DNA of 45,412 bases from JBDTMC01 sp039934475 (GTDB taxonomy: Bacteria > Acidobacteriota > Terriglobia > Bryobacterales > Bryobacteraceae). How positions within the stretch are numbered: the stretch's first letter is position 1; each line of letters begins with the position of its first letter. Of this stretch, positions 1-8,462 are shown piece after piece. Below the pieces are notes generated by a model. The model saw only the letters and a list, made by a program, of their open reading frames with translations, was not told the DNA's origin and did no database searches. Position numbers and translations under genes: made by a program. The DNA lies in NCBI GenBank assembly GCA_039934475.1, contig JBDTMC010000006.1, forward strand, positions 1 through 45,412, written 5' to 3'.

Positions 1-678
1 CCCCAAATCGTCGTCCGCAACCTTGAGGGCGCGGGCGCTGTAGTCCTTGCGGGTTGAGACGCCCATTGCCGTCTCAGTAAGGTGCCGGATGGGCTCGGAA
101 ATGACCCTCTGCAGCTTCGCTGCCAGCAGGAGTGCCAACAACGCGGCGGCAAATAAGATGAGGGTCATCACCCCTGCGGATCTTTGAACTTGCGCATAGA
201 TATCGTTCAGATCGGACTGAAGATATAGCGTTCCTAGCGGCGAGCCCGCGGACAGGATCGGTCTGGTGAGTCTTATCCGGCCCCGTTGCGTTTGGCTCTG
301 ATTCGACAGGACGCTGCGGAAGGAAGGGACTTCTCTGGGGCTATTGTCGCGGCTATAGGTGGCAAAAACCTGGCCTCTGGAGGCGTAAATGACGGCAGAC
401 TCGATGGAGCGTTTCGCCTTGAGTCCGGAAAGCAGTTCTCGCGCCGCTTTGGGATCGTCGAAAACAAGCGCCGCCGAGGTGTTGGATGCGTAGATCTCCG
501 CCAGCACCAGAAGATCGTTCTTCACAGCACTGTATTGGGCGAAGCTTCCGTACGCCAGACTCGCAATACAGGCAAGGATCAATGTGGAAAAAACCGTTCC
601 CATGATGATGAGAACGAGTTTGCTCTTCACCGGGAGATTCCGATATTTCGGGAATGCCAGTGCTGTCTGCCGTGTCAT
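1..678 (-). CDS. CHASE8-HAMP membrane sensor, 3' part outside window
   Basis: The reading frame is open from the ATG at 678 to the left edge, giving 226 residues with no stop. A hydrophobic segment at about residues 20-42 and a second at about 160-181 flank a periplasmic domain containing ASNTSAALVFDD, a hallmark of the CHASE8 domain found in YfiN/TpbB-like diguanylate cyclases and in some histidine kinases. After the second membrane segment comes a HAMP-like stretch (SEPIRHLTETAMGVS, then RKDYSARA). The output domain lies beyond the edge, so GGDEF cyclase and histidine kinase both remain possible. The start overlaps the stop of the yfiR-like gene by four bases (ATGA), so the two are probably translationally coupled. 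In the known YfiBNR system YfiR binds and restrains the periplasmic domain of YfiN; a similar pairing here is inference. Confidence 0.8.
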   Translation of the reverse strand, partial: MTRQTALAFPKYRNLPVKSKLVLIIMGTVFSTLILACIASLAYGSFAQYSAVKNDLLVLAEIYASNTSAALVFDDPKAARELLSGLKAKRSIESAVIYASRGQVFATYSRDNSPREVPSFRSVLSNQSQTQRGRIRLTRPILSAGSPLGTLYLQSDLNDIYAQVQRSAGVMTLILFAAALLALLLAAKLQRVISEPIRHLTETAMGVSTRKDYSARALKVADDDLG

Positions 679-1202
679 TTTTTCCCCACTTGAGCCAAAC
701 TCAAAAGCCTGGAACTGATGTGTAAGCCTGCCCGTTCCGCTGCCTCCTGATTAATTTCGAAGCGAACCTTGCCCTCATCCAGCTTGAAATTGATTACACC
801 GCCATCCGTAGTGAATCCTTGAAATTCTCCAACGGTTAAGACTCCGCTGTTCTTCAGGCTGCTCGCGATGGAATGGAATCGCTTCCGCTCCGCCGAGCCC
901 ACAAAAAGGATGTGGCAACTCACGGGCTGCTGAGCGGTGGCAATCTGACGAACGACAAAGGGATGCCCCTCAACGAGTTTCCCCGCAATTGCCCTCTCCA
1001 GCGCGCCGCCGAATGGATTCTCCCCCAGGATGCAGATGACAATCGGGTCGGTGCCATTCTTGAAGCTGGACGCCGGCCATTCCACATACTTCGCGAAGTG
1101 AAAGAGGAAGAACGCCTTCACTTCGTATTCGTCAACCTGCCCTTGGAGCGGGACCATCAACGTGGTCAGTACGGCAGCCGCGATTATGAGCCGGGTCAAC
1201 AT
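675..1202 (-). CDS. YfiR-like periplasmic protein (DUF4154 family)
   Basis: This 175-residue protein has a short N-terminal hydrophobic signal (residues about 1-21, ending near LQGQ) and the family pattern: KAFFLFHFAKYVEWP near residue 30, VICILGENPFG near 58, GHPFVVRQI near 80, CHILFVGSAE near 95, and a C-terminal GGVINFKLDEGKVRFEIN followed by GLHISSRLLSLA. YfiR family proteins are periplasmic repressors of membrane diguanylate cyclases in Pseudomonas, and in many environmental bacteria the family sits between a TonB receptor and a CHASE8 sensor, as it does here. The gene lies 52 bases downstream of the TonB receptor and overlaps the sensor gene by four bases, so one transcript is likely. 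Two cysteines (in VICIL and SCHIL) could form a disulfide. Family assignment is strong; the partner is inferred from context. Confidence 0.85.
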   Translation of the reverse strand: MLTRLIIAAAVLTTLMVPLQGQVDEYEVKAFFLFHFAKYVEWPASSFKNGTDPIVICILGENPFGGALERAIAGKLVEGHPFVVRQIATAQQPVSCHILFVGSAERKRFHSIASSLKNSGVLTVGEFQGFTTDGGVINFKLDEGKVRFEINQEAAERAGLHISSRLLSLAQVGKK

Positions 1203-1254
1203 CCGATGCTTAAAAGGGGCACACCCTTCGGGGGGCCTTGTGAGAGTTCACGAA

Positions 1255-3291
1255 TCAAAACCTCCACAGAATCTGGCCATACACACTGCGGACGACTTGT
1301 GTTCCAATCACATTCTGAGAATCGCCGAACTCGAGAGTGCGTGGGCGCAACAGGTTCTGCCCCACCAAGCTGATCTCCGCCGAATCGCCGAGACGCCGGC
1401 CCAGCTTTAAATCAAGGCGCGCGTGGCCGGGAATGCTCCCGCCGGGCAGCCGAGCGGTGTAATACAAGGACTGGTCGAACTCCGTCCGTGCCGACAGATT
1501 TACGGAAGACCGAATGGTGAGCAGGTTCTGCGGAAAGCCCGTGGCAATGGTGGCCGAGGGCAGACCCTGGGAAGCCGGGTCCTGGTGCAGGGTCGCGTGC
1601 AGGTAGGAGTAGCCTGGCCGGATTCGCCAGCGTGAGTTGACTCTCCCATTGAGCGAAACTTCGCCGCCATACGTGGTCCCGCTCGCCATATTTTCATTAA
1701 GGAGCGGCACTTCGTATCGCAAAGGGGAACCCGGGATGACCACCAGTGACTGCGGCTCATTTGTCTGCAGATTGCGATAGACGCTGAAAAATGTCGCGAT
1801 ATCCAGTGAGAGTGACTTCGTTATCTCAGATCGATAACCCAACTCAAAGTCCCTGAGCTCTTCGCCCTTGATGAGGGGATTGCCGTAGAAGCGGAGCACT
1901 TGAACGGTGTCCGGGCCAATCGGTATCGTCTGCAGATCGGTTTGCAAGGCCGTGTCTGCCCTTGCGGGCTGGCGGACGGCACGCGACGTGGCGGCCCAAA
2001 CCGCATATTTGCTGTCGGGCGGACTCCAGGCTACTCGCACATTCGGTTCGGGCTGCACACCGGTATAGGCGTTGCGCTCCAGTTTGCATCCGAGCGTTAG
2101 CCAGAACGAATCCGTGACGCGGATCTCATCCTGCAGGAATCCGCCGTATAGGCTATCGGTCCTGGACGGGGGCGAGAAGGAGATGGCATATCCGGGAGAC
2201 AGCCCGGAACTGCTTACCCGGTAGCCAAGACCCCACACAATATCGTGACGGCTGCCAGCGGCGATATGGTGCTGAAAGTCGAGATCAAAGGTCTTCAAGA
2301 CTTCCGGCACGCCCAGATCGGCACGGCGATACGTGTCGTAGTACGCCTGAAACGACGTTTGTGAACCGCCTTCCAGCGTATGGGACCAGCGCGCGAGAAG
2401 GTTACCTCCGGCCGCGTCGGGATTCTGATTGTAGATGCGATCATACGGAGTCGGGAGGAAGTTGCTTCGCAACGTCTGGCTCGCCTGGTTGGCGAATAAG
2501 ACGCCCTGTACCGTCACGGAGTCGCGGGTTGTGGGATCCCAGTCCGAGCGGAATCCTGCTGTCGATCGCCTCCAGTGGTCCGCGGCCCGTGAGTTGTCCG
2601 GCATCGCCGAATTTCCGATATCGAAATACCTTCCGTAGATCCGGTAGTCGATATTCTTGCCGGCCGATCCGCCGTATTGGAGCAAGCCGGACACTTTCAA
2701 TTGGGAGCCGGCGGCGGCCGTTGCGAGTCCGCCCTTCGTACTTTTGGCGGATTTCGTGAAAATACTGATCACGCCGTTGACGGCGTTGGCGCCCCATACC
2801 GAGGCTCCGGGTCCGCGAACGACCTCGATCCGGTCAATATTCTCCAAAGGGGCGCCGATCTGCTCCCAATACACGCCGGAGAAAGACGGGGTATAGACCG
2901 TCCTGCCGTCCACCAGCACCAGCACCTTATTGGAGTAGCGGGCGTTGAAGCCCCGAACGCTGATCGCCCAAGCATTGGCGTCGATCTGTTGCACATCCAC
3001 ACCCGGCGCCATTCGCAGTAAATCGGGGATATTCGTGGCGCCGGAACGGCGAATGTCGTCCTGATTTATGACAAATACGGCAGCCGCGGTCCGGGAAAGC
3101 TTTTGTTCTCTTTTTGAGACGGACGTGACAGTGATGGCCATCAGGTCTTCCACCTCCATCCGGCTGAGGTCGATCTTCGCTGGTGTCTGTGCCGCGGCGT
3201 GGGTAAGCGCAGCCATGCCGAGTGTTATCGGGAGGGCTAGACACGAGCAGTGTAGAATGAAACCCGTCACTCGGCGCCTATGCAATGGCAT
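1255..3291 (-). CDS. TonB-dependent outer-membrane receptor
   Basis: The protein has 678 residues. Residues 1-35 form a signal peptide (LALPITLGMAALTHAAAQ). A plug domain follows at about 55-165, with VINQDDIRRSGATNIPDLLR, GFNARYSNKVLVLVDGRTVY and IEVVRGPGASVWGANAVNG, all standard plug motifs. The rest is a beta barrel ending in a C-terminal phenylalanine (QILWRF), the usual BAM recognition end. The DLMAITVTSVSKREQKLS stretch before the plug is typical of the receptor subgroup linked to YfiR and CHASE8 genes. It is the first gene of a three-gene operon with a long, about 138-base leader and a near-consensus promoter. The substrate cannot be read from the sequence; no cobalamin or thiamine riboswitch was seen in the leader. 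Confidence 0.9.
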   Translation of the reverse strand: MPLHRRRVTGFILHCSCLALPITLGMAALTHAAAQTPAKIDLSRMEVEDLMAITVTSVSKREQKLSRTAAAVFVINQDDIRRSGATNIPDLLRMAPGVDVQQIDANAWAISVRGFNARYSNKVLVLVDGRTVYTPSFSGVYWEQIGAPLENIDRIEVVRGPGASVWGANAVNGVISIFTKSAKSTKGGLATAAAGSQLKVSGLLQYGGSAGKNIDYRIYGRYFDIGNSAMPDNSRAADHWRRSTAGFRSDWDPTTRDSVTVQGVLFANQASQTLRSNFLPTPYDRIYNQNPDAAGGNLLARWSHTLEGGSQTSFQAYYDTYRRADLGVPEVLKTFDLDFQHHIAAGSRHDIVWGLGYRVSSSGLSPGYAISFSPPSRTDSLYGGFLQDEIRVTDSFWLTLGCKLERNAYTGVQPEPNVRVAWSPPDSKYAVWAATSRAVRQPARADTALQTDLQTIPIGPDTVQVLRFYGNPLIKGEELRDFELGYRSEITKSLSLDIATFFSVYRNLQTNEPQSLVVIPGSPLRYEVPLLNENMASGTTYGGEVSLNGRVNSRWRIRPGYSYLHATLHQDPASQGLPSATIATGFPQNLLTIRSSVNLSARTEFDQSLYYTARLPGGSIPGHARLDLKLGRRLGDSAEISLVGQNLLRPRTLEFGDSQNVIGTQVVRSVYGQILWRF

Positions 3292-3411
3292 TGGCTGGGC
3301 CGAGCCGCCTACGTTGGGGCCGGATCGATGCGAACCGCTGACTATCGTGTGGTGGGAGCACGGTTTCAGGTAGAGTTCCAGACTATTTAGGATAACGAGT
3401 TAAAGTTCTGT

Positions 3412-3430
3412 TAGTACTAGTTCGGTACTA
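3412..3430. promoter_or_regulatory. Inverted repeat at the start of the TonB operon transcript
   Basis: TAGTAC at 3412-3417 and GTACTA at 3425-3430 form a 6-bp dyad with a 7-base spacer, placed directly downstream of the -10 box on the minus strand and so around the expected transcription start. The position suits a repressor operator or an RNA hairpin at the 5' end. No specific regulator is recognisable. Confidence 0.35.
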
Positions 3431-3435
3431 TTTCG

Positions 3436-3464
3436 AGTATATGGTGGGAAACTTACCCTGTCAA
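3436..3464 (-). promoter_or_regulatory. Sigma-70-type promoter of the TonB/YfiR/sensor operon
   Basis: On the minus strand TTGACA (3459-3464) is followed after exactly 17 bases by TATACT (3436-3441), a nearly perfect housekeeping promoter. It points toward the TonB receptor gene and implies a leader of about 138 bases. The rest of the 3292-3713 intergenic region holds the plus-strand leader of the FG-GAP gene, where a weak TAGAAT (3601-3606) is the only -10-like box I can point to. Confidence 0.75.
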
Positions 3465-3713
3465 CGATGCAGATTAAGGCAACTATAAAGCCGGAAATAC
3501 CCGCGAATAGACGCGGTGTTCTAACATCGTGTTCGCAAGCGCGGAATACTGGTTTCTCCCTGCAAAACGATAGCGTGCTGCGTGGGTCTCCAAATTGGGA
3601 TAGAATCTTCCGGGGAACCTTGTCTGACACCGTCGCCGCCCGCGGGCTTCGGTCGGCCTATGCTTAAGACTGGAAGGTTCCGATTCTGTTCGACGTTTGT
3701 AAAGGCGTGATTC

Positions 3714-4859
3714 ATGGCTATCTCACTTGTAAAGTTGGCCCCGCTGCCAGTGGTTGCCCTGGCGCTGTTCGCCGTGTCGCGGCCCCCTGAAGTTCCATTC
3801 AAGGTTCATTCGTTGGACTTGGGCGGCAACGAACCAGCCGCCCTTGCCGACATCAATAAAGATGGCAAGGTGGATATCGTATCCGGTGAGAACTGGTACG
3901 AGGCTCCCACGTGGAAGCAGCATCACTTCCGCGATCTGCCCTACGCAAACAATTACATCGACGATTTCAGCGATTTACCTGTCGACGTCAACGGCGACGG
4001 TGATCCCGATATCGTGAGCGTTCACTGGTTCGCTAAGAAAGCGGAATGGTGGAAGAACCCGGGCAAGGGCGGCGGCAAATGGACCGACACCACCATCGAT
4101 GACGGTCACCCGATCGAATTTGCCTTCCTCGCCGATTTGAACAACGACGGTAAGGCACTGGAACTGCTGCCGCAATGGGGCGACGACAAAGCGCCGCTGA
4201 CGTGGTACGAAGTGAAGGACGGCGCGTGGGTGAAGCACACCGTCAGCGACCGCAGTTACGGCCACGGGATTGGGGCGGGTGACGTGAATGGGGACCATCG
4301 CACGGACATCCTCACGCCGCAGGGCTGGTTTGAAGCGCCGCCTGATCCCCGTAACGGGAAATGGATCTTCCATCCGGACTGGTCGGAAAAAGAGGCGCTC
4401 GGCTTCCTTCATGTCACCGACGTGGACGGCGATGGCCGTAACGATGTGGTCACTTCCTACGCCCACAACTACGGCATTTTCTGGATGAAGCAGGGAACTG
4501 ACGGCAAGTTCACCAAAAATCTGATCGACGATTCGTGGTCCCAAGCGCACGCGGTCAGCCTGGTGGATGTGAACGGCGATGGCCGTCTCGACATCCTTAC
4601 AGGTAAGCGCTATATGGCTCACAATGGCCACGACCCGGGAGAAAAAGAACCCCTGGGTATCTACTGGTATGAATCCGTGAAGACCGCGGATGGCAAGATC
4701 GACTGGGCCAGGCACGTCATCGAGTACGGTTCGCGCGTAGGCGGTGGTATGCAAATCCCCGCGGCCGACCTGGATAGCGATGGCGATATCGACTTTGTCG
4801 TGGGCGGCAAAAGCGGCCTGTTTTTGTTTGAGAATCTCACCAAGAGGGCATCGAAATGA
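3714..4859 (+). CDS. Exported FG-GAP/VCBS seven-bladed propeller protein
   Basis: This 381-residue protein has a hydrophobic N-terminus (about residues 4-22) that is probably a signal peptide. It then carries seven calcium-binding-type repeats of the form D-N-G-D-G-x-x-D-I/V, for example DINKDGKVDIVSG, DVNGDGDPDIVS, DVNGDHRTDILT, DVDGDGRNDVVT, DVNGDGRLDILT and DLDSDGDIDFVVG. Seven repeats suit a closed seven-bladed beta-propeller resembling integrin alpha domains. An AAAGG ribosome-binding site lies eight bases before the ATG. The gene overlaps the next by four bases (ATGA), so it is in an operon with a sugar epimerase and an oxidoreductase. It may bind a glycan or another surface ligand; the exact ligand is not evident. 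Confidence 0.85.
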   Translation: MAISLVKLAPLPVVALALFAVSRPPEVPFKVHSLDLGGNEPAALADINKDGKVDIVSGENWYEAPTWKQHHFRDLPYANNYIDDFSDLPVDVNGDGDPDIVSVHWFAKKAEWWKNPGKGGGKWTDTTIDDGHPIEFAFLADLNNDGKALELLPQWGDDKAPLTWYEVKDGAWVKHTVSDRSYGHGIGAGDVNGDHRTDILTPQGWFEAPPDPRNGKWIFHPDWSEKEALGFLHVTDVDGDGRNDVVTSYAHNYGIFWMKQGTDGKFTKNLIDDSWSQAHAVSLVDVNGDGRLDILTGKRYMAHNGHDPGEKEPLGIYWYESVKTADGKIDWARHVIEYGSRVGGGMQIPAADLDSDGDIDFVVGGKSGLFLFENLTKRASK

Positions 4860-5809
4860 GCAAGAAGATTTCCATTGGATCGTGGGCCTACACAATCGGC
4901 CCGTATGGGAAGAATCCCATCGACTTCGATACGGTCTGCGACCGTCTGAAAGAACTGGGTTTCGACGGCGTGGAGTTGGGGGCATTCCCTCCCCATCCGA
5001 ATCCAGGTAATCCGAACGGTCCCGATAGCGAGTGGCCTGGCGCCATGCCCGGTAAGGCCGAGCGCGCCGAATTGAAGGCTAAGCTGGCCGCTAAGGGTCT
5101 TGGCTTAAGCGGAATTGCGGCGAACCTATGGGGCGAAAAATTGATCAATACCGACGATCAATCGAAGTATATTTCCGAGTTTAAGAAGAACGCCGAGTTC
5201 GCGGCCGATCTTGGCATTAAGGGCGTCCGTGTGGATTGCGTACAGCCGCCCACCATTCACCGCGAAGTGGATTACAACACCGCGCTGAGCCGTGTGGTCA
5301 ATACATGGAAGACCTGTAGCGACATCGCCGCCGATCACGGTCTGTATGTGACGTGGGAGTTTGAGCCCGGCTTCGCGTTCAACAAACCAAGCGACATCGT
5401 GCGCGTCCACGATGGCGTCGGCAAGGCGAATTTTGGCCTGCAGTATGACACCTGCCACGGCCAGATGGTGGGCGTGATGGGAACGCGTCAGGAAGGCGAG
5501 AAAGAAGTCTTTGAGTCGCAGATTGACCTCATCCATTTACTTTCTGGCCGTATTAACCACATACACGTAATCGATTCCGATAACAGTTGTCACAAAGACG
5601 CCAACGGCGACGACGAGACCTCGGCCCACCCGCCGTTCGGCCTCGGCACTCTCAACTTCGATGAGATCATGCCGGAACTGGTAAGGGCTGCGCCGCTGGT
5701 CCAGACCTGGTGGACCATCGACCTGTGCTTCTGGCCCGACGCCTGGGCCGCCACGGCCACCTGCAAGGCCGCTGTGGATGCATTAAACGCGAAGTACGGC
5801 TCCGACTAG
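4856..5809 (+). CDS. Sugar phosphate isomerase/epimerase (AP endonuclease 2-type TIM barrel)
   Basis: This 317-residue cytoplasmic protein has the xylose-isomerase-like TIM-barrel pattern: ISIGSWAYTIGPYGKNPIDF at the N-terminus, GFDGVELGAFPPHPNPG near residue 40, and metal-ligand candidates in WEFEPG (Glu), QYDTCHGQ (Asp and His), INHIHVIDSD (His) and a final WTIDLCFW, where many relatives have Glu in place of this Asp. There is no signal peptide. The start overlaps the previous stop by ATGA. Together with the following Gfo/Idh/MocA oxidoreductase it suggests oxidation and epimerisation or cleavage of an unusual sugar or inositol, as in thuEF- or iol-like pathways. The substrate is unknown. 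Confidence 0.87.
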   Translation: MSKKISIGSWAYTIGPYGKNPIDFDTVCDRLKELGFDGVELGAFPPHPNPGNPNGPDSEWPGAMPGKAERAELKAKLAAKGLGLSGIAANLWGEKLINTDDQSKYISEFKKNAEFAADLGIKGVRVDCVQPPTIHREVDYNTALSRVVNTWKTCSDIAADHGLYVTWEFEPGFAFNKPSDIVRVHDGVGKANFGLQYDTCHGQMVGVMGTRQEGEKEVFESQIDLIHLLSGRINHIHVIDSDNSCHKDANGDDETSAHPPFGLGTLNFDEIMPELVRAAPLVQTWWTIDLCFWPDAWAATATCKAAVDALNAKYGSD

Positions 5810-5827
5810 GGAAGGGAATTGGGATCC

Positions 5828-6994
5828 ATGGCAAAAGAACTACGAGTTGGCATGGTGGGCTATGGCTTCATGGGCCGCACCCACTCCAACGCTTACAAGC
5901 GTTTGAATGACTTCTTCCCGGTGGAACACCGGCCCGTGCTGAAGGCTGTTTGCGCCCGCAATCCGGAGAAGGCGAAAGCGTTCGCCGATAACTGGGGCTA
6001 TGAGCGGATTGAAAGCGATTGGCGCAAGCTCTGCGAAGCGCCGGATATCGATCTGATCGACATCGGCTCGCCTAATGACACGCACTACGAGATCGCCTTG
6101 CTGGCCGCCAAGAACGGCAAAATGATTCTGTGCGAAAAGCCGCTGGCGATGAATGTGAAGCAGGCTGAAGAGATGACGAAGGCTGTGGAAGCGGCCGGCG
6201 TCCCTAACATGGTCTGGTTCAACTATCGCCGTGTGCCCTCCATCGCGCTCGCGAAGCAGCTGATTGACGAAGGGCGTGTGGGGCGCGCGTTTCACTATCG
6301 CGCCACGTACCTACAGGATTGGACCATCGCGGCGGACGTACCGCAGGGCGGAGCGGGCCTGTGGCGCCTGGATGTGAATGTAGCAGGCTCCGGCGTCACC
6401 GGCGACCTGTTGGCCCATTCCATCGACACCGCGATGTGGCTGAACGGCGCTATTACACGCGTGGTGGCGAAGACGGAGACGTTCGTCAAAGAGCGCAAAC
6501 ACGCCATCACCGGCCAGGTGGAACCTGTCGGCATTGACGATGCCTGTATGTTCCTAGCTGAGTTCGCCAACGGCTCCATCGGGACGTTTGAATCTACGCG
6601 CTACGCTCGCGGCCGGAAGAACTTCAACACGTTCGAAATGAACGGCGCCGATGGCAGCCTATACTTCGATCTCGAAGAGCCGGAGTATTTGCAGTACTTC
6701 GAGTACAAGCAGATTCAGTCGGGCAAGAAGTTGGAATCGCATGTTACGGGGTGGCGCAAGATCCACACCACTAACAGCGAGCACCCGTACATGAATCGCT
6801 ACTGGGTTCCGGGAACCTGCATCGGCTACGAACACACGTTCCTTAACGCCCTGGCTGATTTCGTCATGGGCATTGAGAGCGGCAAGCCGGTGCAACCCGA
6901 CTTCCGGAACGCACTTCAAACGCAAAGGGTCTGCGATGCTGTCATTGAATCGGCGCGTTCGGGTCAGTGGATGGCAACGGGCGTCGAACTCTAA
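5828..6994 (+). CDS. Gfo/Idh/MocA-family NAD(P)-dependent oxidoreductase
   Basis: The protein has 388 residues from the ATG at 5828. A TTG nine bases earlier is in frame, but it sits only two to three bases after the purine-rich GGGAAGGG, so the ATG is preferred. The N-terminus carries the dinucleotide-binding GMVGYGFMGRTHSNAY. CEKPLAMN at about residue 105 has the EKP lysine of the family, and DLLAHSIDTAMWL near 200 has the Asp and His expected at the active site. The C-terminal domain is the usual open sheet (FNTFEMNGADGSLYFDL). It lies 18 bases after the epimerase and is the last gene of the operon. Oxidation of a sugar, inositol or glycoside hydroxyl is the family role; the substrate is not determined. 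Confidence 0.9.
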   Translation: MAKELRVGMVGYGFMGRTHSNAYKRLNDFFPVEHRPVLKAVCARNPEKAKAFADNWGYERIESDWRKLCEAPDIDLIDIGSPNDTHYEIALLAAKNGKMILCEKPLAMNVKQAEEMTKAVEAAGVPNMVWFNYRRVPSIALAKQLIDEGRVGRAFHYRATYLQDWTIAADVPQGGAGLWRLDVNVAGSGVTGDLLAHSIDTAMWLNGAITRVVAKTETFVKERKHAITGQVEPVGIDDACMFLAEFANGSIGTFESTRYARGRKNFNTFEMNGADGSLYFDLEEPEYLQYFEYKQIQSGKKLESHVTGWRKIHTTNSEHPYMNRYWVPGTCIGYEHTFLNALADFVMGIESGKPVQPDFRNALQTQRVCDAVIESARSGQWMATGVEL

Positions 6995-7060
6995 TCGGCC
7001 TCCTCAGAGACCTGTCACAAATTGTATGGACGACTGAGGGAAAGGCGTTTTCACGGGGGT

Positions 7061-7078
7061 GGGCGCCTCTATGCGCCC
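7061..7078. terminator. GC-rich hairpin between convergent operons
   Basis: GGGCGC (7061-7066) and GCGCCC (7073-7078) form a perfect six-pair stem with a CTCTAT loop, located between the ends of two convergent genes and touching the stop codon of the oxidoreductase at 7080. No clear U-run follows on either strand, so it is a possible, not a classic, bidirectional terminator. Confidence 0.35.
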
Positions 7079-7079
7079 C

Positions 7080-8462
7080 TCATTCTTGCGGGTGAAGCTC
7101 TCCGAACACGGTTGGCACCAGTTCTGCCACCGTCGGATGGATATGGACCGACTCACGTAGAAGTGCGGCGGGTTTGCGGGCATACATCGCTGTGAGGATG
7201 CAGTGGATCGCCTCATCCCCGCCAACACCGAAGATAGTGGCGCCGAGAATTTCCTCGGTTGCGGCATCTACCAGAACCTTCATAAAACCGGTGGTTTCAC
7301 CCTTCTCAACCGCGCGACCTACCCGAGTCATGGGGCGAACTCCCACGAGGGCCTTCCGTCCCAGTTTCCGTACCTCTTCTTCAGTCAAACCGATGCGGGC
7401 CAACGGTGGATCGACGTAGAGGGCATAGGCGGAAATCCGATCGGAGACACGCCGCTGATGGCCGTCTAGCAGATTCGCCGCCACAATCTCGAAGTCGTTG
7501 TACGAGGTGTGGGTAAAGGCGCCGCGGCCGTTGCAATCCCCCAAGGCCCAGATGGTCTCGACATTGGTCCGCAGTTCGTCGTTCACCTGGATGAAGCCAT
7601 GAGCGTCTGTGGCGACACCGGCTTTCTCAAGGCCGAGATCGTCAGTGTTGGGCACCCTGCCCATCGCCAGCAGCAGGTGAGAGCCCCGTACTTCAGGGCT
7701 ACCATCCCCGCAGTCCACATGCACCGCAATGTCCTTGCCTCTACCTGACAAACGAAGACACTCCGCGCTCAGCCGAAACTCGATGCCTTCAGACTCCAAC
7801 AGGTCCTGCACGGCCTTGCGGACATCCTCGTCCTCACGGCTGATGAGCCGGGCTCCGCGTTCCACGACTGTCACGCGCGCGCCGAAGCGGCGGTACATCT
7901 GGGCGAATTCCAAACCCACAAAGCTACCGCCGACGATGATCAGATGTTCGGGGACTTCCTCCAGATCGAGCACAGTCGAACTCGTCAGAAACGGAACATC
8001 GTTGACGCCGGGCATATCGGGAATCCGCGGTCTCGCCCCAACATTCAGAAAGATGTGTTTCGCCGAAAGGATTTCATCGTCAACGCGAACCTGATCGGCC
8101 GATTCGAATCGAGCCACTCCGCGCAGGAGGGTGCAGCCGGGCATGCCCTTCAGCCAAGCCTCGCTGCCGTTGCGCGACTTGGCGACGATCTTGTCTTTTC
8201 GAGCCTTCACCTGCTTCATATCGACGCGCGATACGCCATCCATCAGCACGCCATACTCGGAGCAAGTGCGGACCATATGCGCCACCTTGGCGCTGGCCAC
8301 CATGGCTTTTGTGGGAGTACACCCGGTATTTACGCAGGTGCCGCCCACGAGGTCCTTCTCCACCACCGCGATGTTCCAGCCGGCCTTGGTGAGCCGGCCG
8401 GCCAGTGCCGGGTTCGCCTGCCCGGTTCCGATGAGCACCGCATCGAAGGAGCGCACGGTCAT
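7080..8462 (-). CDS. FAD-dependent pyridine nucleotide-disulfide oxidoreductase (MerA/RclA-like)
   Basis: The protein has 460 residues. It contains the FAD-binding GTGQANPALAGRL, the redox-active motif GGTCVNTGCTPTK (cysteines about 43 and 48), a second nucleotide-binding site (IIVGGSFVGLEFAQMYRRFG), the FAD-contacting WALGDCNGRGAFTHTSYND, and a C-terminal dimerisation domain with HIHPTVAEL. It lacks the N-terminal metal-binding domain and the C-terminal vicinal cysteines of true mercuric reductases, so calling it MerA would be wrong. It belongs to the soluble MerA-like or RclA-like flavin reductases, whose physiological electron acceptor is often unknown. Its start overlaps the stop of the DUF4126 gene by four bases, so it is the second gene of a two-gene operon. 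Confidence 0.88.
   Translation of the reverse strand: MTVRSFDAVLIGTGQANPALAGRLTKAGWNIAVVEKDLVGGTCVNTGCTPTKAMVASAKVAHMVRTCSEYGVLMDGVSRVDMKQVKARKDKIVAKSRNGSEAWLKGMPGCTLLRGVARFESADQVRVDDEILSAKHIFLNVGARPRIPDMPGVNDVPFLTSSTVLDLEEVPEHLIIVGGSFVGLEFAQMYRRFGARVTVVERGARLISREDEDVRKAVQDLLESEGIEFRLSAECLRLSGRGKDIAVHVDCGDGSPEVRGSHLLLAMGRVPNTDDLGLEKAGVATDAHGFIQVNDELRTNVETIWALGDCNGRGAFTHTSYNDFEIVAANLLDGHQRRVSDRISAYALYVDPPLARIGLTEEEVRKLGRKALVGVRPMTRVGRAVEKGETTGFMKVLVDAATEEILGATIFGVGGDEAIHCILTAMYARKPAALLRESVHIHPTVAELVPTVFGELHPQE

Noticed and set aside
3292..3435. Riboswitch in the long leader of the TonB receptor gene
   Set aside because: I searched for the cobalamin and thiamine core boxes and did not find them; the leader is also short for a cobalamin element.
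3975..4985. 336-residue minus-strand frame opposite the FG-GAP gene
   Set aside because: It is antisense to an intact gene with clear repeats; residues are Arg/Val/His-rich and show no domain.
7080..8462. Mercuric reductase and a mercury resistance operon
   Set aside because: No N-terminal metal-binding domain, no C-terminal Cys pair, and no merR, merT or merP nearby.
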